Assembly (NCBI RefSeq): GCF_036248255.1
Contig: NZ_CP109178.1
Coordinates: 3,100,001-3,164,000, forward strand
DNA from: Streptomyces sp. NBC_01717
GTDB taxonomy: Bacteria > Actinomycetota > Actinomycetes > Streptomycetales > Streptomycetaceae
Direction: 5' to 3'
DNA: 64,000 nt
The translations under genes were made by a program, and so were the position numbers. The notes below the pieces were generated by a model that was not told where the DNA came from, ran no database searches, and worked only from the letters and a program-made list of their open reading frames with translations. Of the stretch, positions 45,569 to 53,212 are shown one piece after another. Numbering within the stretch: the stretch's first letter is position 1; the number at the start of each line of letters is the position of its first letter.

Positions 45569-47251
45569 TTACAGGAAATAGAGGCGGTTGAGGGAGATCG
45601 ATTCGGCGGGTCCGGAGCGCACCGGTTCACCGTCCAGCGTGACCAGGCCGCTGTGCCCGTCCACCGCCACGTCCCCGATACGGGAGTTGAGCCGGAGATC
45701 GGACGGGCCGATCCCCCGGGTGCCGCGTACGGCGACCCTGCGTCGTCGCGTCGGCATCAGGTCGGAGCCCAGCTCGGTCGCGGCCTTTGCCACGAAAGCC
45801 ACCGAGAGGTCCGCGGGGGTCGCTCCGTACGCTCCGAACTGCGGTCCCAGGACGAGGGGTTCACAGGTGTCGGTCGCGGCGTTGGGGTCGCCCGTCACCC
45901 CGTAGGCCGGGAAGCCCGACTTCAGCACGAGCTGCGGCTTCGCGCCGAAGTACTGCGGCTTCCAGAGCACGATGTCGGCGAGCTTGCCCACCTCGATCGA
46001 CCCGATCTCGTGCGCGAGACCGTGCGCGATGGCGGGGTTGATCGTCAGCTTTGCCATGTAGCGCAGCACCCGGGCGTTGTCGTCGTGGGCGCCGTCGCCC
46101 TCCATCGGGCCCAGCTCGGCCTTCATCTTCCCGGCCATGGCGAAGGTGCGGCGCACGGTCTCGCCCGCGCGGCCCATCCCCTGGGCGTCCGACGAGGTGA
46201 TGCCGATGGCGCCGAGGTCGTGCAGCACGTCCTCGGCACCCATCGTTCCGGCCCTGATCCGGTCCCGTGCCATCGCGGCGTCCCCGGGCAGGTCGGTCTT
46301 GAGGTCGTGTACGGAGACGATCATCCCGTAGTGCTCGGCGACCGCGTCCCGGCCGAACGGAAGGGTCGGGTTGGTGGAGGAGCCGATCACGTTGGGGACG
46401 CCCGCCATCTTGAGGACGTTCGGTACGTGGCCGCCACCGCAGCCCTCGATGTGGAAGGCGTGGATCGTCCGGCCGTCGAGGACGCGCAGGGTGTCCTCGA
46501 CGGAGAGGCATTCGTTCAGCCCGTCGCTGTGGAGGGCGACCTGTACGTCGTGCTCCTCGGCGACCCGCAGGGCCGTGTCGAGCGCCCGGGTGTGCGCGCC
46601 CATGTCCTCGTGCACCTTGAAGCCGGACGCGCCGCCTTCGGCGAGCGCCTCCACCAGCGGCGCGTCGTCGGAGGACGAACCGCGGGCCAGGAAGCCGATG
46701 TTGACCGGCCAGGCGTCGAAGGCGTTGAAGGCGTGGCGCAGCGCCCACGGCGAGTTGACGCCGACGCCCCAGACGGGGCCGAACTCCTGGCCGATGACCG
46801 TGGTGACACCGGAGGCGAGCGAGGCCTCCATGATGCGCGGCGAGAGCAGATGGACATGGGTGTCGACGGCGCCTGCCGTCGCGATCATGCCCTCGCCGGA
46901 CACGATCGTGGTGCCCGTACCGACGACGACGTCCACACCATCGAGCGTGTCCGGGTTCCCGGCCCGTCCGATCGAGCAGATCCGGCCTTCGCGGATGCCG
47001 ATGGAGACCTTCCGGATGCCCAGCGCGGCGTCGATGACCAGCACATTGCTGATGACGACGTCACAGGTGTCGCGTACGGCGGCGGCCTTGAGGTGCAGGC
47101 CGTCGCGCGCGGTCTTGCCGAAGCCGGCCAGGAACTCGTCGCCGGGCGCCTGCGCGTCCGACTCCACGCGCACCACCAGTCCGGAGTCGCCGAGGACGAC
47201 CCGGTCGCCGGCGCGCGGTCCGTGGACCGATGCGTATGCGTAGGGGTCCAT
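45569..47251 (-). CDS. ureC: Urease alpha subunit (divergent)
   Basis: A 560-aa urease catalytic subunit. Nickel-ligand and catalytic positions are kept: His132 and His134 (DTHVHL), carbamylated Lys212 (GFKVHED), His in ALHSDGLNE and FHIEGCGGGH, and Asp in TSSDAQGMG. The mobile-flap region departs from classical ureases: the CHHL element reads VHDL, keeping the catalytic His but losing the flap Cys and second His. The ATG overlaps the ureAB stop (TGATG). No accessory genes (ureD/E/F/G) are nearby, so nickel loading must come from elsewhere or the activity differs. Confidence 0.92.
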   Translation of the reverse strand: MDPYAYASVHGPRAGDRVVLGDSGLVVRVESDAQAPGDEFLAGFGKTARDGLHLKAAAVRDTCDVVISNVLVIDAALGIRKVSIGIREGRICSIGRAGNPDTLDGVDVVVGTGTTIVSGEGMIATAGAVDTHVHLLSPRIMEASLASGVTTVIGQEFGPVWGVGVNSPWALRHAFNAFDAWPVNIGFLARGSSSDDAPLVEALAEGGASGFKVHEDMGAHTRALDTALRVAEEHDVQVALHSDGLNECLSVEDTLRVLDGRTIHAFHIEGCGGGHVPNVLKMAGVPNVIGSSTNPTLPFGRDAVAEHYGMIVSVHDLKTDLPGDAAMARDRIRAGTMGAEDVLHDLGAIGITSSDAQGMGRAGETVRRTFAMAGKMKAELGPMEGDGAHDDNARVLRYMAKLTINPAIAHGLAHEIGSIEVGKLADIVLWKPQYFGAKPQLVLKSGFPAYGVTGDPNAATDTCEPLVLGPQFGAYGATPADLSVAFVAKAATELGSDLMPTRRRRVAVRGTRGIGPSDLRLNSRIGDVAVDGHSGLVTLDGEPVRSGPAESISLNRLYFL

Positions 47252-47946
47252 CAGGCGTCCTCCGCTCCGAGATAGCCGCAGGCCGCCGCACGCCGCAGGG
47301 CCTCTTCCTTCGCTCCGGGCGCGTCCAGCGGACCGTCGACCAGGCCCGCGAAGCCGATCGCGATCCGGGCGCCACCGATCGGCAGCAGGCCGACCTCGGT
47401 CTCGCCACCCGGATCGAAGCGGACCGACGCTCCGGCGGGGACGCACAGCCGCATTCCGTACGCCGCGGCCCGGTCGAAGTCGAGCCGCGGGTTGGCCTCG
47501 AAGAAGTGGAAGTGCGAGGTGACGCTGACCGGGACGGTCGCGGTGTTGCGCACGGTCAGCCGCAGTTCGGGCCGGGGCTCGGCGTGCGGCGGTGCGGGCA
47601 GCACGGCGCCGGGCGCGGCGTTCGCCGGCCGGACTCCGGTGCCGGCGCCTATGGGGTCGGAGACGACGGCGAGCCGGGATCCGTCGTCGAAGACGGCCTC
47701 CACATGCACCTCCGTGACCACGTCCGCCACGCCGGGCAGGACGTCGTCGGGTCCCAGCACGCTGCGCGCGGCCTCGATCGCCTCCGCGAGCCGCCGCCCG
47801 TCCCGGGCCGCCTCGCAGACGGTGTCCGCGATGAGCGCGGTCGCCTCGGGGATGTTGAGCCTCAGTCCACGCGCGCGGCGCGCCCGTGCCAGTTCGGCGG
47901 CGCCGAAGAGCAGCAGCCGGTCACGCTCGGTCGGGGTCAGTCGCAC
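47251..47946 (-). CDS. ureAB: Urease gamma-beta fusion subunit
   Basis: A 231-aa fusion. Residues 1-100 are the gamma subunit (MRLTPTERDRLLLFGAAELARARRARGL, NIPEATALI), and about 101-231 the beta subunit (NTATVPVSVTSHFHFFEANPRLDFDR). GTG start at 47946 with a near-perfect AGGAGGTG 7 nt upstream. It is first in the order ureAB-ureC-aguA. The beta half ends GYLGAEDA, shorter than some free UreB proteins. A pair of inverted 17-bp sites lies upstream. Confidence 0.92.
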   Translation of the reverse strand: MRLTPTERDRLLLFGAAELARARRARGLRLNIPEATALIADTVCEAARDGRRLAEAIEAARSVLGPDDVLPGVADVVTEVHVEAVFDDGSRLAVVSDPIGAGTGVRPANAAPGAVLPAPPHAEPRPELRLTVRNTATVPVSVTSHFHFFEANPRLDFDRAAAYGMRLCVPAGASVRFDPGGETEVGLLPIGGARIAIGFAGLVDGPLDAPGAKEEALRRAAACGYLGAEDA

Positions 47947-47961
47947 GTCACCACACCTCCT

Positions 47962-47978
47962 ATTTGAGCATCACTCTA
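47962..47978 (-). promoter_or_regulatory. Operator half of the urease promoter (TAGAGTGATGCTCAAAT)
   Basis: A 17-bp element on the minus strand, 16 bp upstream of the ureAB start. It matches an opposite-strand copy at 48032-48048 in 15 of 17 positions. Each contains GAG-N5-CTC dyad symmetry. It probably overlaps the promoter or ribosome-proximal region. Confidence 0.55.
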
Positions 47979-48031
47979 ATCATGAATTCCCCCTATGAGA
48001 ACCGTTGGATGGCGCCGTACCCAACGTCACA

Positions 48032-48048
48032 TAGAGCGGTGCTCAAAT
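48032..48048 (+). promoter_or_regulatory. Second operator half (TAGAGCGGTGCTCAAAT)
   Basis: The inverted partner of the element at 47962-47978; the centres are 70 bp apart. No gene starts convincingly downstream on the + strand, so it is assigned to the urease operon. Confidence 0.55.
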
Positions 48049-48188
48049 TGGCTGACAGGGGTCGCCCCATGCCGATGGAACAGCGCGGAGTCGACACCGT
48101 CGCGGAACCGGCGCAGCGCTCCACGCGACCTCGTCCCGACAGCCGTCCGCTCGGGGCCATCGGTACGCGGGGCAGCCGCGCGCAAAAG

Positions 48189-48230
48189 CGACTTCGCCCG
48201 CCCTGGCGGCTGCCGGGGCGGGCGAAGTCG
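48189..48230 (-). terminator. Terminator of ilvE
   Basis: A perfect 15-bp stem, CGACTTCGCCCGCCC, with a 12-base loop. On the minus strand it is followed by GCTTTTGCG. It lies 15 bp past the ilvE stop. Confidence 0.9.
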
Positions 48231-48244
48231 TACCGGACCGGGAA

Positions 48245-49333
48245 TCACCCGAGCGGGTGCATCCAGCCGTGGGTGTCCTCCGCGATACCGCGCTGGACGT
48301 CGAGGAGCCGGTCGCGCAGCTTCATCGTGACCTCGCCGGGCTTGCCGTCGCTCTGGGTCCACTCGCCGCCCGCGGACTTGACGATGCCGACGGGGGTGAT
48401 GACGGCGGCGGTGCCGCAGGCGAAGACCTCGGTGAGGGTGCCGTTCTCGGTGTCGGCGCGCCACTGGTCGATGGAGACCCGGTCCTCCTCGGACTCGTAG
48501 CCGAGGTCACGGGCGACCCGGAGCAGCGAGTCACGGGTGACACCGGCGAGCAGCGAGCCGGTCAGGGCCGGGGTGACGATCTTGTTCCCGTACACGAAGT
48601 ACAGGTTCATGCCACCGAGCTCCTCGACCCACTTGTGCTCGACCGCGTCGAGGTAGGCGACCTGCTCGCAGCCCTTCTCGGCGGCCTCGGCCTGGGCGAG
48701 GAGGGACGCGGCGTAGTTGCCGCCGGTCTTGGCGTCGCCCATGCCACCGGGGACGGCGCGGACCCGGTTCTCGGAGAGCCAGATGGAGACCGGCTTCACA
48801 CCGCCGGGGAAGTAGGCGCCGGCGGGCGAGGCGATGACGATGAAGAGGTACTCGTTGGCGGGCTTCACACCGAGGCCGACCTCGGACGCGATCATGAAGG
48901 GGCGCAGGTAGAGCGACTCCTCGCCGCCGTGCGCCGGAACCCATGCCTTGTCCTGCTGGACCAGCACGTCGCACGCCTCGATGAACGTCTCCACCGGCAG
49001 CTCGGGCATGGCCAGACGGTGCGCGGACCGCTGGAAGCGCTTGGCGTTGGCCTCGGGGCGGAACGTGGCCACCGATCCGTCGGGCTGGCGGTAGGCCTTG
49101 AGCCCCTCGAAGATCTCCTGCGCGTAGTGCAGGACGTTGGTGGCGGGGTCGATCGACAGCGGGCCGTAGGGGACGAGCTGGCCGTCGTGCCAGCCGCGGC
49201 CTTCGGTCCACTTGATGATCACCATGTGATCGGTGAAGTAGCGGCCGAATCCGGGGTTGGCCAGGATCGCCTCGCGCTCCGCGTCGGACAGCGGGGTGGA
49301 AGAAGGCTTGAGCTCGATCGTGGGCGTCGTCAT
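48245..49333 (-). CDS. ilvE: Branched-chain amino acid aminotransferase
   Basis: A 362-aa class IV PLP aminotransferase that exchanges amino groups between glutamate and the 2-oxo acids of Leu, Ile and Val. The family-typical start is [19 protein letters not shown]. Further motifs are [25 protein letters not shown], the Lys-containing [24 protein letters not shown] and [21 protein letters not shown] precedes the ATG. It has its own terminator and a 241-bp spacer to leuB, so it is transcribed separately. Confidence 0.96.
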   Translation of the reverse strand: MTTPTIELKPSSTPLSDAEREAILANPGFGRYFTDHMVIIKWTEGRGWHDGQLVPYGPLSIDPATNVLHYAQEIFEGLKAYRQPDGSVATFRPEANAKRFQRSAHRLAMPELPVETFIEACDVLVQQDKAWVPAHGGEESLYLRPFMIASEVGLGVKPANEYLFIVIASPAGAYFPGGVKPVSIWLSENRVRAVPGGMGDAKTGGNYAASLLAQAEAAEKGCEQVAYLDAVEHKWVEELGGMNLYFVYGNKIVTPALTGSLLAGVTRDSLLRVARDLGYESEEDRVSIDQWRADTENGTLTEVFACGTAAVITPVGIVKSAGGEWTQSDGKPGEVTMKLRDRLLDVQRGIAEDTHGWMHPLG

Positions 49334-49522
49334 GAGTGCGTGTCCTTCACCGGTTTTGTGTGTGAGGGACCGCGCTCACGCCGCTCCTGTCAGACAGGTG
49401 CTAGGACGTCCGAGCTTTACCACAAGCCACGGCCCCGTTCGATTATCGCTCGAGGGGGGCCATGCACGAAATGACGTGATTGCGGTCCAGGGATCGATGG
49501 TGGCACCCGGGACCACACAGGA

Positions 49523-49557
49523 GAAGCCGCCGGGTGCGGTTGCGACCCGGCGGCTTC
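49523..49557 (-). terminator. Terminator of leuB
   Basis: A perfect 13-bp stem, GAAGCCGCCGGGT, with a nine-base loop, 18 bp past the leuB stop. Confidence 0.9.
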
Positions 49558-49574
49558 GAAGTGGAGTCGTCGGG

Positions 49575-50615
49575 TCAGCCGGCTACGCGTACCGCGAGCG
49601 CGTCGCCGATCTCCGAGGTCGTGCGAGGGGTGTCGCCACGTTCCGCGAGGTCGGCGGAGACGGCGTCCTCGATGCGCCCGGCCTCGGCCTCGTAGCCGAG
49701 GTGGCGCAGCAGGAGGGCGACGGAGAGGATCGCGGCCGTGGGGTCGGCCTTGCCCTGACCCGCGATGTCCGGGGCGGAGCCGTGGACCGGCTCGAACATC
49801 GAGGGGAACTCGCCGCTCGGGTTGATGTTGCCCGAGGCCGCGACGCCGATGCCGCCGGAGACGGCCGCGGCGAGGTCGGTGATGATGTCGCCGAAGAGGT
49901 TGTCGGTGACGATCACGTCGAAGCGCTCGGGCTGCGTGACGAGGAAGATCGTCGCCGCGTCCACGTGCAGGTAGTCGGTGGTGACGTCCGGGAACTCGGC
50001 CGCGACCTTGTTGAAGATGTTGGTCCACAGGTGCCCGGCGTAGGTCAGCACGTTGTTCTTGTGGACCAGCGTCAGCTTCTTGCGCGGGCGGGCCTGGGCG
50101 CGGGCGAAGGCGTCGCGGACCACACGCTCGACACCGAACGCGGTGTTGACCGAGACCTCGGTGGCGACCTCGTGCGGGGTGCCGGTGCGGATCGAGCCGC
50201 CGTTGCCGGTGTACGGGCCCTCGGTGCCCTCGCGGACCACGACGAAGTCGATCTCCGGCTGACCCTTGAGCGGGGTCGCGACACCCGGAAGGAGCTTCGA
50301 CGGCCGCAGGTTCACATGGTGGTCGAAGAGGAAACGGAGCTTCAGCAGGAAGCCGCGCTCCAGGACGCCCGACGGGACCGAGGGGTCACCGATCGCGCCG
50401 AGCAGGATCGCGTCGTGCTGCTTGAGCGCCTGGACATCCGCGTCGGTGAGCGTCTCACCGGTCGCGTGGTAGCGCTTGGCACCGAAGTCGAACTCCTTGG
50501 TCTCCAGCTTCACATCCTGCGGGAGAACAGCATTGAGAACCTTGAGGCCCTGAGCCACGACCTCCTGGCCGATACCGTCACCAGGGATCACTGCGAGATT
50601 GATGCTGCGAGACAT
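49575..50615 (-). CDS. leuB: 3-isopropylmalate dehydrogenase
   Basis: A 346-aa enzyme of leucine biosynthesis (oxidative decarboxylation of 3-isopropylmalate). Motifs: [15 protein letters not shown] at the N-terminus, [58 protein letters not shown] and [27 protein letters not shown] precedes the ATG. With ilvE and cimA it makes this stretch a loose branched-chain amino acid neighbourhood. A TAAAAT at 50649-50654 (minus strand) may be its -10 box. Confidence 0.96.
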   Translation of the reverse strand: MSRSINLAVIPGDGIGQEVVAQGLKVLNAVLPQDVKLETKEFDFGAKRYHATGETLTDADVQALKQHDAILLGAIGDPSVPSGVLERGFLLKLRFLFDHHVNLRPSKLLPGVATPLKGQPEIDFVVVREGTEGPYTGNGGSIRTGTPHEVATEVSVNTAFGVERVVRDAFARAQARPRKKLTLVHKNNVLTYAGHLWTNIFNKVAAEFPDVTTDYLHVDAATIFLVTQPERFDVIVTDNLFGDIITDLAAAVSGGIGVAASGNINPSGEFPSMFEPVHGSAPDIAGQGKADPTAAILSVALLLRHLGYEAEAGRIEDAVSADLAERGDTPRTTSEIGDALAVRVAG

Positions 50616-50743
50616 GTCGGCACCTTACTGCTCGTCCCACCCCATGACATTTTACGTCCACCATACGGACACATGGGGCGCTGTACGTGTACCGTTCATC
50701 CATTCGAAGGGAAAGCGTCAGCCGCCGGGTGGATGTTCTGGCC

Positions 50744-52306
50744 ATGGACATCCCTCGCTTCGGAATTCCCGAGAAGCTCGCCGACCGAATGAGCATGGCT
50801 GAGCAGCACGACTACCTGCGCACCCGGCTCACCCGGCGTGGCGCGCTCCGCGCCGGTGCGGCGACCGCGGCCGTCGTCGGCGCCGGGCTCGCCGCCTCGC
50901 CCGCCTACGCCGCGCCCACCGTGCTCTCCTCGCGCAGCTCCTCCACCCAGGTGGACGGTTCGCTGGTCGCCCCGTTCGGCCGGCATCTCGCGTACGGCGC
51001 CGACCCGAAGACGCAGATGCGTGTCTCCTGGCAGGTTCCGTTCGCCGTCAAGCGCCCGTACATCCGGATCGGGCTCAAGCCGTGGGCGCTGAGCCGGAAG
51101 ATCGACGCCGAGGTGCGGCACCTGACGACCCCGCTGCTGAACGACGGCAAGATCGCGGCCGCCGAGCAGTTCTACGTACACGCGGGACTGGACCGGCTGC
51201 AGCCCGGCACGACGTACTACTACGGCGTCGGCCACGACGGCTTCGACCCGGCCGACACCCGCAACCTGGGCACTCTCGGCACCTTCACCACCGCGCCCTC
51301 GCACGCCGAGCCCTTCACCTTCACGGCCTTCGGCGACCAGGGCGTCAGCTACCACGCCCTCGGCAACGACCAGCTGATCCTGGGCCAGAACCCGGCCTTC
51401 CACCTGCACGCGGGCGACATCTGCTACGCCGACCCGTCCGGTTCCGGCCAGACGAGCGACACGTACGACGCCCGCACCTGGGACCAGTTCCTGGCGCAGA
51501 CGGAAACCGTTTCGAAGACCGTGCCCTGGATGGTGACCACCGGCAACCACGACATGGAGGCCTGGTACTCGCCGGACGGCTACGGCGGCCAGAACGCCCG
51601 CTGGTCGCTGCCGGACAACGGCCCCGACCCGGTGGGCCAGCCCGGCGCCTACTCGTTCGTGCACAGCAATGTCGGCGTGGTCGCGCTCGACGCCAACGAC
51701 GTCTCGTACGAGATCCCCGCCAACTTCGGGATCAGCGACGGCGGACAGACCCGCTGGCTCGACCGGCGCCTCGGTGAGCTGCGAGCCCGTCACGACGTCG
51801 ACTTCATCGTCGTGTTCTTCCACCACTGCGCCTTCTCGACGACCAACGCGCACGCTTCGGACGGCGGGGTGCGGGACGCCTGGGTGCCGCTCTTCGAGAA
51901 GCACCAGGTGGACCTGGTCATCAACGGCCACAACCACGTCTACGAGCGCACCGACGCGATCCTGAAGAACGCGGTCGCGCGGAAGGTGCCGATCGGCGAG
52001 CGCACCGACCCGACGCGGGACGGCATCGTGTACGTCACGGCGGGCGGCGCGGGCAAGGCGCTGTACGACTTCCCGGCGCCGGACACGTACGAGGGGCACG
52101 TCAAGGACCAGGAGAGCGTGAACACGTACCACGTGGTCAAGGGTGGCGGCAGGGCCACCGAGACCGTGGAGTGGTCGCGGGTGCGCTACACCGGCTTCTC
52201 GTTCCTCGCGGTCGAGGTCGAGCCCGGGCGGCACGCCCGGATGAAGGTCACCGCGCTCGCCGAGTCGGGCGAGCGCATCGACCACTTCGAGATCAGCCGC
52301 GGATGA
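50744..52306 (+). CDS. Secreted metallophosphoesterase, purple acid phosphatase-like
   Basis: A 520-aa exported phosphoesterase. The ATG at 50744 (MDIPRFGIPEKLADRMSMAEQHDYL) is chosen because that block is typical of the family in streptomycetes. A Tat signal is at TRRGALRAGAATAAVVGAG. A fibronectin-like N-terminal domain (to about 210) precedes the metal-binding domain with FGDQG, HAGDICYA, TTGNHDME, FFHHCAF and GHNHVYER. It likely releases phosphate from esters outside the cell. It is divergent from leuB with a 128-bp spacer. Confidence 0.92.
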   Translation: MDIPRFGIPEKLADRMSMAEQHDYLRTRLTRRGALRAGAATAAVVGAGLAASPAYAAPTVLSSRSSSTQVDGSLVAPFGRHLAYGADPKTQMRVSWQVPFAVKRPYIRIGLKPWALSRKIDAEVRHLTTPLLNDGKIAAAEQFYVHAGLDRLQPGTTYYYGVGHDGFDPADTRNLGTLGTFTTAPSHAEPFTFTAFGDQGVSYHALGNDQLILGQNPAFHLHAGDICYADPSGSGQTSDTYDARTWDQFLAQTETVSKTVPWMVTTGNHDMEAWYSPDGYGGQNARWSLPDNGPDPVGQPGAYSFVHSNVGVVALDANDVSYEIPANFGISDGGQTRWLDRRLGELRARHDVDFIVVFFHHCAFSTTNAHASDGGVRDAWVPLFEKHQVDLVINGHNHVYERTDAILKNAVARKVPIGERTDPTRDGIVYVTAGGAGKALYDFPAPDTYEGHVKDQESVNTYHVVKGGGRATETVEWSRVRYTGFSFLAVEVEPGRHARMKVTALAESGERIDHFEISRG

Positions 52307-52323
52307 GCTGAATCCCGCCGGTC

Positions 52324-52452
52324 TCAGTGACCGGTGGAGCCGCCGTTGTCCCTGCGGTCGAGGGCTCGCTGCAGGGCGGCGGCGGCATTCTGGCGCTCCG
52401 ACTCGGTCGGGCGGTGGGTGTGACGGACGCGGCGGACAGTCGTCTCGGCCAT
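52324..52452 (-). CDS. Conserved 42-aa hypothetical protein
   Basis: A short basic protein, MAETTVRRVRHTHRPTESER and on to DRRDNGGSTGH. It has AAGGAG about 10 nt upstream. Similar small proteins are, from memory, common in streptomycetes; no function is known. Its 5' region carries repeated ATTTCGAG units and the dyad TTTCGA-GA-TCGAAA. Confidence 0.7.
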   Translation of the reverse strand: MAETTVRRVRHTHRPTESERQNAAAALQRALDRRDNGGSTGH

Positions 52453-52480
52453 GGTGGATCGACTCCTTGAGATCGCGAGG

Positions 52481-52530
52481 ATTTCGAGATCGAAAAATCG
52501 TGAACGTGATTTCGAGATCGGGATTTCGAG
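52481..52530. repeat. ATTTCGAG repeats and TTTCGAGATCGAAA dyad
   Basis: ATTTCGAGATCG occurs at 52481 and 52509, with a shortened ATTTCGAG at 52523 (spacing 28 and 14). The first copy is part of a perfect dyad, TTTCGA-GA-TCGAAA (52482-52495). It lies 29 bp upstream of the 42-aa gene, so it is probably an operator region. Confidence 0.6.
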
Positions 52531-52637
52531 GCGCCGGAAGGGGCGGGGAGCGGATGCCGCAGGGGTTGCCTGCATCGGGGCACGTGCTCACGACCGCCAG
52601 TCGCTGGATCTAGCGAGACGTTCGGCTTCTACAAAGC

Positions 52638-53104
52638 TAGGGCAGCTCGGCCGGTCTGTCTCCACAATTACTCGGACTTCCTACTATCTGAGACGGAGGT
52701 TTGGCGCCGCCCACCCGCAGTTCTCGGATCAGGGCCCGCGCGGCCGGCGATCATGCCTGCTCAGAGGTGGTGACATGGCCGACCGGCCGGCTCGGCCGTT
52801 CCGGTTCGAGAGCGGTGATCCCGACGTCGTCGGGTACTCCCTCCAGGGAGAGCTGCGGCATGATCGCCATTCCGAGACCACGGGACACCATCGAGAGCAC
52901 CGCTCCGTCGTCCTCGGCCTCCACCGTCGCCGCAAGGACTCCGGGCCTCCACCGGCCCGGGCGAGGCTCTGGCCGAGGAATCTGCACCTGTCCGTCGATC
53001 CGTACTTCCGTGAGGAGATGGACGGCGGCCGGGAGCTCGGCACCCCGCTGGAGGGCCGGACCGTCGGCCGGGTGATCGCCGACCAGGCCCGGACAAGAAG
53101 TTGA
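52638..53104 (-). pseudogene. Remnant of a LysR-family regulator
   Basis: The minus-strand frame encodes the C-terminal part of a LysR effector domain: VEAEDDGAVLSMVSRGLGMAIMPQLSL, then EPERPSRPVGHVTTSEQA, a TGA at 52751-52753, and in the same frame SPAARALIRELR, the usual LysR ending. The DNA-binding N-terminal half is missing; upstream sequence is already the phospholipase promoter. An in-frame stop plus 5' loss indicate a decayed gene. The right-hand boundary is approximate. Confidence 0.75.
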
Positions 53105-53212
53105 CCGACTGTTCACCTTTTCCGCGCCGCACATCTCTGGCCCCTGCCGGCCATCGCCGGGACCCTTGCGCTCGGTGTGCCACCGGGGCACACGCGTGGC
53201 GAAGGTGGACGG

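Noticed and set aside
45569..47946. Urease operon as a decayed pseudogene
   Set aside because: Frames are intact, with nickel ligands, the carbamylated Lys and the catalytic His kept; it is divergent but not broken.
48070..48500. A + strand frame downstream of the 17-bp element, as a divergent gene
   Set aside because: It runs through the ilvE terminator and into ilvE antisense, with no protein features after about 40 codons.
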